DNA from: Stenopsyche tienmushanensis
Taxonomy: Eukaryota > Arthropoda > Insecta > Trichoptera > Stenopsychidae
NCBI GenBank assembly: GCA_008973525.1
Contig: WACJ01000402.1
Span: 124,001-188,000, forward strand
DNA length: 64,000 bases
Reading direction: 5' to 3'
Shown: positions 33,660 through 45,346 of the stretch, piece by piece
Numbering within the stretch: the stretch's first letter is position 1
Layout of the letters: the number at the start of each line of letters is the position of its first letter
Notes under the pieces: model-generated
What the model was told of the DNA's origin: nothing
What the model saw: the letters and a program-made list of their open reading frames with translations, nothing else
The model's database searches: none
Made by a program: the position numbers and the translations under genes

Positions 33660-34250
33660 GCGACTCATTATTCATTCGGGAGATATCGGAGTCGCCCACG
33701 CGGGGGCGGTTGTTTATGTCCGAGCGGCTCTAATCTGATACATCATAATCAAGTTAGCAAATAATGCACTCGGCCGGATAAGGGCGACTGGGGCAGGGCT
33801 ATGCAAATATGACGTTGGCAGAGATCGCATCTGCGCGATAAGGGCGCGCGCTATCTCGATGTGCGAGGCACGAAGTGCGCGTCGGGCCCAATTAAGTTAT
33901 GCCATGCGTCGGCAGAAGGAGATCGTTAACAATTATCCCACGGCCGATACCGCGACCATAAACGCCGCTCGATAACCTCTCCTCCGCGCACATCCTCGCC
34001 CTAAATTGGCACTCTAAAATGTCGTCTTGTACGCAGCGAGCCGAGCCAATTTCGGCCTCCTACTACAAGTCCTCCTGTTTCCCACGCTGGGGGGTTTTAA
34101 ATGGGCGACGTCGCAGAAGACAATCGCCCGCGAAGGAAAACATTCCGCGTAGATCACCAGCCGGCGATCGGAGATAAATATCGGTCATTGCGGCTTCGGT
34201 TTGCGATTTTATTCGATAAATTAATTATGGACAACGGCCAAAGGGTTTTA
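33660..34250. promoter_or_regulatory. Candidate intronic enhancer island
   Basis: The stretch is markedly richer in G+C and CpG than the DNA around it, holds none of the repeat families seen elsewhere in the window, and has no convincing open frame. It contains two GATAAGG sites (33777-33783 and 33837-33843) and a POU octamer ATGCAAAT (33801-33808) within 70 bp, plus AT-core homeodomain-like sites. This is typical of insect enhancers, but the call rests on motif reading alone. Confidence 0.35.
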
Positions 34251-34600
34251 ATTGGGTGCCGCACGAATTGACGCTCGATTTTTCGGATGTTGGAGAGTTT
34301 CATTTTGATAGTTTTTATAGCTTCTATCTAATATATAAAAATTAATCTTTCTTTGTTCGTATTTAATGCGTTGCCATACCGTTCATAAAATTGCGATAAA
34401 ACTTCATCCACTTATTGCTAAGGATTGCGCGAGTAACATAGGCATAGTATAATATATAAAAATCAATATTTGTTTGTCCGTATTTAATGATCTTCCATAC
34501 CGTTCATCCGATTGCAATAAAAATTGGTCCACTCACTGTTTACACTTACGAAAATAACATAGGCATAGTAAAAATATTGTATTTTATTTTTTCGAAGAAA

Positions 34601-34816
34601 TGTTGTGTGCTATCAACAGTGTTAAGGTTATATATAAGGATATAAAAGCTTGACTCACGCTGCGCGGTCCTCAGAGAAAAGTGGATTTGTGCGGACAATA
34701 AGTGATGGACATACAAATATAGCATCTATGTTTAACACAATCAGTTTTCTACAGTAAATTCTTAGTAACGACAAAATACTGATCCAATACTTAAATAATC
34801 TACTTATCAAAGGATT
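34601..34816 (+). repeat. TTAA-type MITE family, right half
   Basis: Shared blocks are tgtgtgctatcaacagtgtt, ttgactcacgctgcgcggtc, gtggatttgtgcgg and aatatagcatctatgttta, ending near acttatcaaaggatt, a decayed CTAATCAAAGGGTTAA terminus. An insertion of about 50 bp separates the body from that end. Confidence 0.65.
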
Positions 34817-34875
34817 GCATCAATATGACACACAATCGCGAAGAAAGTTAGTATTACATATGGGAGACTCATATG

Positions 34876-35521
34876 TAGGGAATCCAATCCCGAGCCAAAA
34901 TTTCGATCCCGGGATTTCGGGATTTCACTCCAATCCATAGTTTGAGTTGATGATCACGTGAACCCTCATTTTCGTATAACACCATCAATGGGACTGATAA
35001 AATTCTTTTCTGCTGAGACACTGACTAAAACTCGCAAAATTCCCGATTTCCCGACAAATTATTTATTTCCGTCGCTGCTGATGAATACTTATATCCTATA
35101 ATACTTTGATGTGATTCGTAATTATATTACGGAGGAATACAAAAATTCTGAATCCCGTATCTATTATATTTCATATCGATGTTCACATTATTAGAGTCGA
35201 GGTGTAGTAAATACATCACCGGTGGGGAAGGTAAATATAACAATTTGAAAAACATATATGTACTGTTTATGTGTATACATATATTAGACATTCACTGCCC
35301 CTAGACGTCGCCTATGTTCGCCAATTGGTAATTACGACACTGTTTCCAAGCGTCCAGATTTCGTCGGGAATGTCTCGATTTAGTAGCCTTCATCGTGTTG
35401 GTGAGGTGTACGATTTCTGTTAGACAAAAATTTCAATCCCGGGATTTTCGGGATTACGTTTTCTAATCCCGGGATTCTTAAGTACCTAAAACTGTCCGGG
35501 ATCCCGGGATTGGATTCCCTA
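34876..35521 (-). mobile_element. Complete non-autonomous hAT copy, 646 bp, 8-bp target duplication
   Basis: The termini TAGGGAATCCAATCCCG and ..GATTGGATTCCCTA are inverted repeats. The octamer ctcatatg flanks the element exactly at 34868-34875 and 35522-35529, the 8-bp duplication expected of hAT. Subterminal repeats of the TCCCGGGAT type occur at both ends. The transposase C-terminal coding segment found in the longer copies (5324-5563, 38493-38747, 55858-56097) is deleted here. Confidence 0.95.
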
Positions 35522-38007
35522 CTCATATGTGAATTCCCAACGCTTGACGATGGGAAACTTTTGCGACAACTTTAAAAAGTGACCACAAAAAAGTTCACCT
35601 AAAGATTGCATCGTATATTTTGTAAATTTGGTCGGGTTTCGCTTCAAAGATAATGTATTGAACTGATATAATCGTTCCCGCTTGTGCAACAACTAACGGC
35701 ACATATTATGTATAGTTTAAAAGTAGTAAACATTTATTTTCGTTTTGTCAATCGAGCGATTCTCGATATCGAATTTATAGCGATTTTTACATGAGATTGT
35801 GTTTTTCGCACGCAATTAACAAGTTCGCCCGCTATAAAGGCAAGTTCGCGCCCGACAAAAATGTGTTGATTTTATTTGGGCTTACTTTTGTAGTTAAAAA
35901 TCGGCACGTATTTTTGGCACTTGCGATTATTCATGGAGTCAGCATTTCTATACGGCGGATGCTGCCTCTGCATTATATATCAATGCAGCAGACTGCAGAC
36001 GGTTTTTTTGAAATATTTCATACGAATCAATTGAAAACAGTCGCATCCGATGCGAATCCCAAAAAAAAGCAATGCGGACTATTAATAAAAAATTCTATTA
36101 AAAGCGTATCGCAGCGTTCATTTATGAAATGCAAGTGTGGCCGTTGACAAAAACACGATACAGCACTTTGAGGCATATTAATAGTGTACCCATATCAAAT
36201 AGAACTATCTCAGACGGAAAAGCAATGAAATGGTCGAGTGCTTGGCTGCTTTTTTGCTTCGTTCCGGTACAACTCAGACGACCACCTACACGCTCAGTCT
36301 CTCCATCTTCCCTATCCACCAAAACGGAATAAATCAATAACGCAATCCACTGTCGAAAAATTCGCCATTGCCAAATATTGCACGAGTTAAAAGGTTTACT
36401 TCCGAACCCGTCTGCGCTCGAGATGCGTTCAAAAACAAACACGCAAAATTGAGGCGCCCAATGTATATTTAAAAAGCGCCAACATCAAACGGCAAAACCA
36501 ATTTTGAAGCGAACAAATTATTCAACACTCAAACGCCACTCCAAAACCCCGTCCGAAAAAGGGGGAAAGCCCAAACTGCAACAAAACGTATGCAAGTGTG
36601 CACAGCGCCCGGCGACCGCACGCCGAACTACGAAATCGCATCGAATCGCCATAAGCGCGCACCCCGTGAAATTCGATCCGACACCCCATCGCCGATCGTT
36701 AATTCGATCGACCGAATAGCCAATAAAACGACGCGAAAAAAACTAAAATCAAGCGCATAGACACATCCAATTTCGCCGCCGCACACACGACCATCCTCCA
36801 ATTTATGCAAGAATTTCAAATAAAATGCACTGCAAGAAGGCTTATCTCGCAAGGTTGCAAACGGCGACCGTCAGATTATCGCCGATGACGATCGAACACC
36901 ATTCCAAAGCGCTAATCGATAAATTCCAGCCACGCGATAAATAGTTTTACGGCTCGTGGATATGCCCATGCGAAACAATCAAACTTGATTGGGTATTATA
37001 ACATTTGAATTGCGTACAATTGCAATGGGGCACGAAATCATGCGAGACTCGTCGTCGCAATCCCCGCACAATAAATTACGTAAGACTAAAACGCGTAAAA
37101 TGCATATAAATCCGCATTGATCTTGTGTCTGCTCGAGGGCAGGGCTATCGCTCGGTTTGTTCGAAAGACGCGCTGGTCGTCAAAGGCCCTGCAGAATTTA
37201 CGATAGATATTAAACTAACCGATGGCGGGGCATCATTCATACACGACTAAAATACAAGGATCGAGCTTGAAAGACTTTAATGCCCAAATCAAATTCATCC
37301 TCGTTCATTTCCACGAGCATTAAATCAAATAAGAGGCAATATCGCGATTTAATGCATGGATAGAATTCAGAAAATTGAGTCCCGTTATTCATTTGATGAG
37401 TATGCACGCACGTGTTGCATGACATTAACGATCTGTTTTATTGTTTTGTCACGAGTAAATTTCCAACAATATATCAGGGCGAGATTCGCGTCATTCGGGA
37501 TCATAAATAGACCAGATCTTCGTTGCTACGTTTATTTTCCGCTTCAGATCGGCGGCGGTTACGAGGCGTAGACGGCACTTCCGAGGAACTCCAGATTGAA
37601 TCTCATCCCAAATTGAATTACACGACTCTCCCGAATTACGAATATGAAGGGGCAAAGTCCGCCTCGTCTGTTCGCTAATTCTGGCCGTTTTCTGGCTATT
37701 GAATCCTTTAGATTGTCTAGTTGTGAAGAATATTTTGTTGAATTGATCGTTTCACCTTGCTGAAGTAGCTCATAATAAACTACCCCCTTACAATCCCACC
37801 AAAAGCATAGCAAAACTTTTTTTGAATGTAGGCCAGGTTTAGCTACAGTTAAAGCTTCTGTACCCTTGGTGCGAGACCATTTACGTTGGATATTCTCATA
37901 GAGTATCCAATTTTCATCTCCAGTGACAAGTCTCTTCAAAAAAGGTTGGCTAATAACTTGTTAGCTATTTCGCGAACAGTATATCGCGGGTTTTCTTCAA
38001 CCATGGC

Positions 38008-39008
38008 TAGGGAATCCAATCCCGGGATCCCGGACAGTTTTAGGTACTTAAGAATCCCGGGACTAGAAAAAGTAATCCCGAAAATCCCGGGATTGAAATT
38101 TTTGTCTAACAGAAATCGTACATCTCACCAACACGATGAAGGCTACTAAATCGAGACATTCCCGACGAAATCTGGACGCTTGGAAACAGTGGCGTAATTA
38201 CTAATTGGCAAACTTAGGCGACGCATAGGAGCAGTGACTGTCTAATCTATGTATACATATATAGCGTACATGTATGTTTTTCAAATTGTTATATTAAACT
38301 TTCCCTACCGGTGATGTATTTACTACACCTTGACTCTAATAATGATAATATCGATATGAAATATAATAGATACGGGGTTCAAATTTTTTATATACCTCCG
38401 TAATATAATTACGAATCACATTAAAGTATTATAGTATATAAGTGTTCATCTGTAGCGACGGAAATAAATAATTTGTCGGAAAATCGGGAATTTTGCGACT
38501 TTTAGTCTGTGTCTCAGCAGAAAGGAATTTTATCAGTCACATTGATGGTATTTTTGAAAATGGGGGCTCATATGGTCATCAATTCGAACTAGCATTTAGA
38601 TATCTGATGACGATACCTCTAACGAGTGTGGAAGCTGAGCGTGCATTTTCAGCAGCAAGTTGTCTGACTTCCAAAATCAGATCCAGACTAAATGACGAAA
38701 CACTAATGTTTAATGTTAATGTTACTTCGGGCATATTTTCAAAATAATATTTGAATTTTTTAGTGTTTTATTTATCTATTTTTGAATTGTATTTTTATCT
38801 TTTCTTAAATAAATAAAATTCTTTGGCCTTCAAGTGATTTTTTATATTGAACAAATGGACTTATTAGTAATTTTTGATAAAATTCATCAAGGTAATTTCT
38901 TAAAATATTGAAAATCCCAATCCCGGGATCCCGGGACTGGTCCCGGGATTGTCTAATAAAATCCCGAAATCCCGGGATCGAAATTTTGGCTCGGGATTGG
39001 ATTCCCTA
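38008..39008 (+). mobile_element. hAT copy, 1001 bp, nested in mariner, 8-bp target duplication
   Basis: The termini are TAGGGAATCCAATCCCGG and GGGATTGGATTCCCTA. The octamer accatggc occurs at 38000-38007 and again at 39009-39016; removing the element restores the mariner sequence seen uninterrupted at 55098-55130. It retains the end of the transposase coding region (38493-38747) and an AATAAA signal around 38808. This is the longest copy in the window and the best template for the family. Confidence 0.96.
38493..38747 (+). pseudogene. hAT transposase C-terminal dimerisation (hATC) remnant
   Basis: The 84-codon frame includes FELAFRYLMTIPLTSVEAER, then AFSAASCLTSKIRSRLNDET. The P-x-x-S-V-E-A-E-R-x-F-S core and the following R-S-R-L segment define the hATC dimerisation domain. 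In the copy at 5324-5563 the end continues LDALMLLRAYFPNN, the usual final helix, which is altered here after DET. The catalytic RNase H-like domain is absent from every copy in the window, so mobilisation needed an enzyme from elsewhere. Confidence 0.9.
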
Positions 39009-40648
39009 ACCATGGCTATGATTAGATCTGTGTTCATTTGCGAAAAAAACTTATGGACAACCTAATATAATATGAATGATTGTTTGAAGCTATAATATTT
39101 AGAACTAGAAGTATACAATATTATAATTTGAGGAAGTTTGAGAATCCCAACATGGAGTACATAACACTGGGAAACAAATTTAAATCTGAGAATTCCAGTA
39201 TGGGTACAATGTAAGAAGAGAAAATCTAAACAAAACACACAATGAGTCGAAAAAACGATATTTTCGAACCGGTTATCAGTTTTCGGTTCGGCCCTGTACA
39301 AATATGATTAAACATTGTATCGATATTTTCAAATAGCACAATTATTTTATATTTATTGGAATATCCTGTTGATTTCTTGAGCATCCAAAAAATATTCATT
39401 GTCATTAGTTTTACAAAAAAATTTGAATGTGGAGTCCCAACAGTATTTCGCACAAAAACATCCCCACATATTTTCACAACTTGCTAATAGCATAGCAAAG
39501 TCTCTTTCGTTCAATGTGTCAATATATGCAAATTAACCTGGCGACCTGAATCGTAAAATGGAAGCAATCTTAATGAAGGCCAGAACTACCCTTCTGCATA
39601 TTACGAAAGGCTCTTTCTATATTATTCTCTCTGCCGTTTAATTTAACCTTTAATACCACTTGAATGGCTGCGAAAACTAATTACAAAAAATAATAACCAC
39701 CTTTGCGAGCGTTTCGTTCCCCATGTAAAGCCGTTAAACGGGAGGCAAATAATCGTATAACGTCGCGAAACCGGCAAAGCCGACGCAATTAAGAATCCCT
39801 ATTTGGCGATCTCGAAAGTCAAATTAAAAAGAATAAAAATACTATCGATAGCGAGCGTCTCTCGACGAAACGGGTATGGTGCAAATTTTGTACAGAGCAC
39901 CGTAATAAAACCACCCCGTTCCGGATAAAATATTAACGGGCGAGCCCGAAACAGACGACCGCCGGACAAAAAATACCCCGATGAATAAATAAAATGGAGC
40001 GGAAATGAGCAGGATCCGATCAATACGAGCCCAGACTGGATTCTGGAGAGCAAACATCTAATCCGCCAAAGAAAAGCGACGCACGTCGAGGCGCCTCGTG
40101 CGTGTCGCATCGGAAATACGTCGTGCATGACGACCAATTAAGCCTTCGAATCGCTCAAATATGGATTTGGAGGCCTAAACGATGCAAACCGACTGTGGAG
40201 CAATCGATCCAAATTAATAAGCGCTTAACATCACAAAAGTACATCACGCGACCCGAACCCGTGGGATAATTGCCAAAAGGAATTCGTCAAAATTTTTAGA
40301 ATAACTTTCGATTGGCAATTACCATAAAAAAAACAACAGCATAAGGCCGACGTTCTATTATTTCGCCGAGGTCAAAAAACCCCCGCGAAGTAAAAAATGC
40401 GTGCGTAAATATTGCACTCGGAGGAATAACTGCATCGTAAAGTCCTTTGGAGGCATTTTTATGGACCTGTAAAAATTCCGAATATGAATTGCGCAAATAC
40501 CGCCCAAAGATAAAGACATTCAAATAACGGGACACCAGCGGATGATCTTAATAACTTCAACATAATGCATTAACACTGTATAGAGTTTCGCATGTGCAGA
40601 GAGATTCCAACGTCTTAACCTGCTGTGTGAGCCACAAATATTGTATAA

Positions 40649-41007
40649 TTGACCCGTTAATTAGTAATCGCGCATATATGCGTTCCGACTCGAGTGATGC
40701 AAAAAGAGCATTCTCGCACATCGAATGCAGAGATCACTGAATCGGAGATTCGAAACAATAAAAACCACATAAATTAATTATACATATACCTAAAATTCAA
40801 CCCAATACCAAAAGTGATTATATTTAAAATGTTATTATGTGGTCCGACAATATCAACGGTGTTAAGGTTCATTTATTGATATACAAACTTGACTCACACT
40901 GCGCGGTTCTCAGAAAAAAGTGGATATGTGTGGACGATAAGTGATGGATAAAAAAAAAGCATCTATATTTAACACAATTCAAAATTAAATTGCTAATCAA
41001 AGGGTTA
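40649..41007 (+). mobile_element. TTAA-type MITE, near-complete 359-bp copy
   Basis: The left end ttgacccgttaattagtaat and right end aaattgctaatcaaagggtt are imperfect inverted repeats, and the right end is followed by TTAA (41004-41007). The left flank reads TTGA, a one-base change from TTAA. Internally it has the gagcattctcgcacat block and the tatcaacggtgttaagg, cactgcgcggttctcag and agcatctatattta blocks of the family. TTAA targets with CCC-starting ends are characteristic of piggyBac-type elements; that assignment is an inference. Confidence 0.65.
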
Positions 41008-41116
41008 AATCCAATTTTAATTATAAAACCACATTTATCCTGAAATTCCCATGCGCATATATTATTCCAGGATCAAAATTCATAATCATATAATATGAAT
41101 GCATTAAGCATAGGCA

Positions 41117-41580
41117 ATACATCACTCAATAAGTTCGTAGGATGACATAGTCGGCGCGACTATTGACAAATCTATATGATTTTTGGGAAGTAACAACGTT
41201 CTTTATAATGCACAAATCCATTTTAAAAAATCCACAAAATAGTTTTGGTCGATCGTAAATTGAAGTTGCGCGAGACATCTGACATCTCAAAAATGACAGA
41301 AGATAGTGTATTCACCATTTTGTAACGACATTTGTCCATGAGAAAGCCCTGTCCGAAGTGGGTGCCGCGTTTGCCCACACTCGATCAAATACAGCAACGC
41401 GTCGACAATTCAGAGCGCTGTTTGGAGCTTTTTCAGCGCAATAAAAAGATTTTTTTCGTGTCGTACGTGACAATGGATGAAACATGGATCCATCATTATT
41501 ATTCAGAATCAAATCGACAGTCAGCTGAGTGAACAGCAACAAAACAATATTGGGATGAGCTTTTGTATATTTTTATTGGG
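41117..41580 (+). mobile_element. Mariner relic with left end and first catalytic motif
   Basis: The left end tcaataagttcgtaggatga (41117 on) is the reverse complement of the ends at 21640-21665 and 24020-24040. Coding pieces are MRKPCPKWVPRLPTLDQIQQ (41337 on), then LELFQRN and TMDETWIHHYYSESNRQSAE (to 41529). MDETWIHHY holds the first catalytic aspartate in the mellifera/cecropia-type mariners. About 500 bp of the 5' part are collapsed and the 3' half is missing. Confidence 0.8.
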
Positions 41581-43132
41581 TTAAAAGTATGGTAACATAA
41601 ACGATCTTCATAGGAGTTTCTTCCGAGGAATAAATGATTTCCCATGTATGTCTGTCTGTTTGTCTGCTTTTTATGCAACATTTCCGATGTTATGGATGAA
41701 TTATATTCGTACTTTTGCTATTTATCTCTTAAAGGCACCCAATTGTCCTTAAATTATATAAATTCAACCACCAAAACAAGTGACGATACAAGCTGATATC
41801 GTGCTGGATTTATAGACGGCGATAAAGCCTTCTACTCAGTAGGCATACATTATCACGCTTAGTGCTTAGATCAAATTTATCTCTCACATTTGTAAGGTAC
41901 GACTTTAATTAATATTTATAAAAATACAATGAAAATTCATACCAAATATCAATCGCGCATTCCAAGGACTAAAGAGGACCAAATTATTATCTTCTAAATT
42001 AAGGCAACCAATTTTAATTAAAATAAATATCACATTCGTACTGGAGGGACCAACGTTACGCACTATTACACCAGATGTGGCAAAAAAGCGTCACATAAAA
42101 GGCGTCCCGGTAAAAAATGCAGAATTATCCATTCCGGGATCGGCGACCTGCTAATCGACGACAATTACCCATTTTCGCGAATTCCAGCGATCGAATTTGA
42201 GGGTTGACGAATCCGCCGATTATCTCTGCATTCCTACCATTGTTTGAAGCCGAATGAAAACCTAATCATCAGAATGGCGCGCCTCGGATATCATCACCTG
42301 ATCTCCGAGGGGAGTGCAAAAAAATAGCACCCGCAGACAATGGATGAATGCCACTGTTCGGGAACGACCTTCGATTGATTCGAAAAGCCAAAAACTGAAA
42401 ACGCCGATTGTAACTCTGTGCAATCATCGGTCGGTTCGCATTAACGAAGTAATTTACTACGCGGATAAGTCGCCTACGTAAATCGGGGATTTGGCTTCGA
42501 ATGCGATGGTTATTATTAAAATTCAGCACAAGGAAATGCGTAAATGCATTTAAGTCCAAGGGCTTCCTGGTGAATTTCCTCAGCGCCGATAATCATCGCT
42601 GTTTACGGGCATGAAAAGACAGGACGTCCACGAACCGGGCGCAAATGGACATTCGTTCTTAAAGTGGACATCGAATTAAATAAATACCAGAATAACCATA
42701 ATGTACAAAGATGGCCATGGCTACTAAATTAGCTTAGATGTCAGATAGATAAAACAGTATTATAGTATCGAGTTCAAGTATATTCGCGGCTGAATGTCAC
42801 ATCCAACTATATATAATTTTGTATTTCGAAATCGAAAAATTAAGAGACCCACAAGTGATCCCAATACAACGAACTTATTCGAAATTTTATTCAATACCAG
42901 TCATAAATTAGCAGCCAAGATAGAGCAGTTATCCAGAATTAACACTGCTTTATAATTTGAGTGTTCCCACGGAGACCCAAACGACATACAAATAACACAA
43001 ATGAGATACAAATAATACAATTAACGTACGACATGTGATTTTCTATCTTTATTTATTGAGACAAATGCACCATTTTTAGGGAAGTTAAAATCTTCAAGAG
43101 TACTCACTCCCATTTGATTAGTGATTACTTAA

Positions 43133-43265
43133 ACATAAATGCTATATTCGTATGTCCAGCACTTGTTATCCACACAAATCCATTTTCCTCTCAGGAGCGC
43201 GCAGCGTGAGTGAAGCTTGTGTATCAATAAATGAACCTTAACACTGTTGATAGCACACAATATTC
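43133..43265 (-). repeat. TTAA-type MITE family, right half
   Basis: The reverse complement carries tgtgctatcaacagtgttaa, tcactcacgctgcgcgctcc and aatatagcattta-type blocks. The outer end catttgattagtgattact (43109 on) corresponds to the inverted CTAATCAAA terminus. Confidence 0.7.
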
Positions 43266-43384
43266 GATCATATCTTCGCGTAAACATAAACAATACGACG
43301 CGTAGGGGTACTTTTACAGCACGATCTTGCCATCGACGCAAGGCACGCGTCCCCGTCTCGATTCACTAATCTAATCTCCGCACT

Positions 43385-43527
43385 GGAATAGGGCACGTCC
43401 TTGGACAAAGATATCCAGTGGTGTCAGATCTGGACACCGTGCGAGCCACGGAATAGGGCACGTTTCCATGCGAAGAAATCCAGTGGTGTCAGGTCTGGAG
43501 ACCGTGCGAACCACGGAATAGGGCTCG
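43385..43527 (-). mobile_element. Tandemly duplicated mariner-type transposase fragment (PxxRSPDLTPLD)
   Basis: Two direct units of exactly 65 bp (43385-43449, 43450-43514) and the start of a third are present. On the minus strand the second unit encodes PWFARSPDLTPLDFFAWKR and the first PWLARCPDLTPLDIF-like sequence. This is the W-P-P-R-S-P-D-L-T-P-L-D-F-F-x-W block around the second catalytic aspartate of Tc1/mariner-type transposases. Because 65 is not a multiple of three, the duplication breaks the frame. Confidence 0.75.
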
Positions 43528-44077
43528 CACGCTCAAAAAATAAAGAGGAATATTTTAGCGAAATTCATTTATTGTTTGTTGTAATAAAAAATACTTTTTA
43601 CAACAAAATACATATAGTACATATGTATGGTAAAAAATATGGAAAATATGATGGATCCAGAGGTGGGGGACGCTTTGTATATGTGGTTTCTCCAAGAACG
43701 AAACAGAACACAACATTCTGGACTCATATTGGCCACGAAAGCAAAGTTGTTTTATAAAAAGATAATAAAAGTCTTTTTAGCTAGCAAAGGATAATTAAAA
43801 TGCTTCAAAATATAAATAAATAAATAACTATATACAAAAAAAAGTAAAATCAAAGATAGTTTAGAGGGGGCTTGCCCTGCGGGTCACCGGAGTGAGCATG
43901 TCCAAAGTCCCCGGAGAATTGATATTATTAGAAATTAAATTGAAATGTCGTATATTTTAATAAAATAATACCATTTTGTTTCTTTTGTGCCGGTATCAAT
44001 TGTGCGTATGTCAAATCATCATCATTTGCGGTCTGCGGTTTCGCAAAAATATCGAGGAAAATCATCTCGCATTTTAC

Positions 44078-44281
44078 CTGCATTCGAAGACGTCTCTTTT
44101 CGAGGTCTCTTCGCATGTGCTCCAGCTGTCCTCGACTCCTCAGCAATTTCTTCGTCTGTTCGTCATTGGATTCTTCTGCGGCCCAATTCGTCTTACTTCC
44201 GGTGAGCGAATCGTTCTGCTCCGCCGTGTTGTCTTCCTCCTCGCTCATGCTCGCCTCCATGATATCCGAATCGCCGCTCGA
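44078..44281 (-). CDS. Smg6: Smg6 acidic-linker exon upstream of the PIN domain
   Basis: This exon has exactly 68 codons, phase 0 at both ends, with acceptor TTTTCACAG| at 44282-44283 and donor CAG|GTAAAA at 44077. The first half is acidic and serine-rich (SSGDSDIMEASMSEEEDN). The second half is a basic, coiled-coil-like helix, ending SRGQLEHMRRDLEKRRLRMQ, that leads into the PIN domain. In vertebrate SMG6 the same position has an acidic linker and an E/R-rich helix before the LEIEVRP start of the PIN. The identification rests on this layout and perfect phase fit; sequence identity is low, as expected for the linker. Confidence 0.9.
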
Positions 44282-45020
44282 CTGTGAAAAAAGACACAAA
44301 ATATTTTTGAAAAAAACCGCATAAAACCATTTTATTAAATTAAATCCACAAACTCGCTTATAACACGGCTGCGAATTCATTTTGGCGACACGTAGATCCC
44401 TCGACGAAACAGTTACGAATCTATTCATCCGATGTCAATGAGGCTTCATGACTCGGCTAAAATATCCGCAGGTCCATTGTCGAGATCTCGAAATTGTCTC
44501 GACGGATCGACTTCCTGTGGCCCGAGGATTTTTTGTGGAACGACGCCACTTTTTGCAAATAGGTTCGAAGAACTCGCAGTCCGTTCGAATCCGCGTGCTT
44601 CGAAATTCACAATTAATCCGAATATTAATTTTGCGCGGTCCAAATACGCTCCAATTCATCAGAGCGAATTGCCCATTAAGATGGCACCTTGAGATTAAAA
44701 GAACACGGCAGTGTTCCAACGGCGAAGAATTTCGCCAAATAATCGTCGTTAATTCGAAACAACGTCGTTAGCCGACTATTAAGGCACCATCGCGTATATA
44801 AACAATATTTATAAAGACAATCTTAATAGCGCAATTATTAAATGATTACGAACGCGCCGGGGAGAATTCCGTTCTATCGTACGCGCCCATAGCGATCCGC
44901 ATGTACGCCGAATTCCTCAAAATTACATCGTGACGATGTAAGCATCGCATTACAGGCTAAATTTATACTTAGAAAATTGCTAACGATTGATGGATCTTCT
45001 TTTTTTTCATTCGGACTTAC
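44282..45020 (-). other. Smg6 intron (739 bp)
   Basis: It is a phase 0 intron with donor GAC|GTAAGT at 45020 and acceptor TTTTCACAG| at 44282. It is moderately GC-rich with overlapping open frames on both strands at 44430-44770, none recognisable. No transposon was seen; this is the shortest and cleanest intron of the gene. Confidence 0.88.
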
Positions 45021-45307
45021 GTCTCGACGTTCGCGCGAAGCGTCCCTTTCGTCGTCGGGTTGGCGTCTCCTGACCACGGACACGTATTCTGCACGATCGG
45101 GGGCTGCCAATCTGCGCTCCAGAGCCGGAGGATCCAGACCGCAAAGATACACAGTCCCGAAGAACAAGAGTCGACCTGCCCTGACGGCCAATTTGGCAGA
45201 TTCCGGATCCAGGGTCCTGGGGGCGTATATCGTCTCCGGCGCACAATACATCAGCGGCGTGAATCCTGCGAGCTGCGTATCTTCCGGAAGGCGGACGACT
45301 TCCAAAT
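45021..45307 (-). CDS. Smg6: Smg6 exon for the helical region before the linker
   Basis: The exon holds 95 codons preceded by two bases that complete a split codon. Acceptor TTCTTCTGCAG| is at 45308-45309 and donor GAC|GTAAGT at 45020. It opens LEVVRLPEDTQLAGFTPLMY, then CAPETIYAP, and contains RLLFFGTVYLCGLDPPALER and EYVSVVRRR. LPED-x-x-LAGFTPL, the LFFGT-x-x-LCGL-x-PP helix and YVSVV are the conserved blocks at the end of the helical (14-3-3/TPR side) domain of SMG6 in insects and vertebrates. The last 15 residues are charged and arginine-rich and run into the acidic linker of the next exon. Confidence 0.95.
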
Positions 45308-45346
45308 CTGCAGAAGAAAAAAATATTATATTAACACATTAGCTAC

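Larger units (their letters stand above)
37665..39065 (-). mobile_element. Irritans-type mariner relic, split by a hAT insertion
   Basis: The minus strand encodes mariner transposase: at 37570-37939, MKRLVTGDENWILYENI, KWSRTKGTEAL, GLHSKKVLLCFWWD and GVVYYELLQQGETINS. TGDExW carries the first catalytic aspartate. The N-terminal end (39009-39065) ends in a terminal repeat ..ttatggacaacctaa with TA following. Relative to the copy at 54310-55157, about 120 bp of the HTH region and the 3' third of the element are missing. The hAT copy at 38008-39008 sits within the start of the coding region. Confidence 0.9.
29939..44077 (-). other. Smg6 intron (14.1 kb) with transposons and GC-richer islands
   Basis: This phase 0 intron has donor CAG|GTAAAA at 44077 and acceptor GGTTTCAG| at 29939. 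It contains a hAT-type repeat (31326-31635), TTAA-type MITE copies, a complete hAT copy (34876-35521), a mariner split by another hAT (37665-39065), mariner relics at 41117-41580 and 43385-43527, and GC-richer non-coding stretches at 30000-30720, 33660-34250, 36440-37160, 39640-40280 and 42040-42660. Open frames in these islands (for example 30153-30419, 35791-36147, 42269-42559) showed no recognisable family and occur on both strands. Confidence 0.85.

Noticed and set aside
35791..36147. 118-codon plus-strand frame
   Set aside because: Composition is biased and no domain, signal or splice context supports it.
44430..44771. Four overlapping frames on both strands inside the 739-bp intron
   Set aside because: No family signature, and the flanking splice sites join the neighbouring exons in phase without them.
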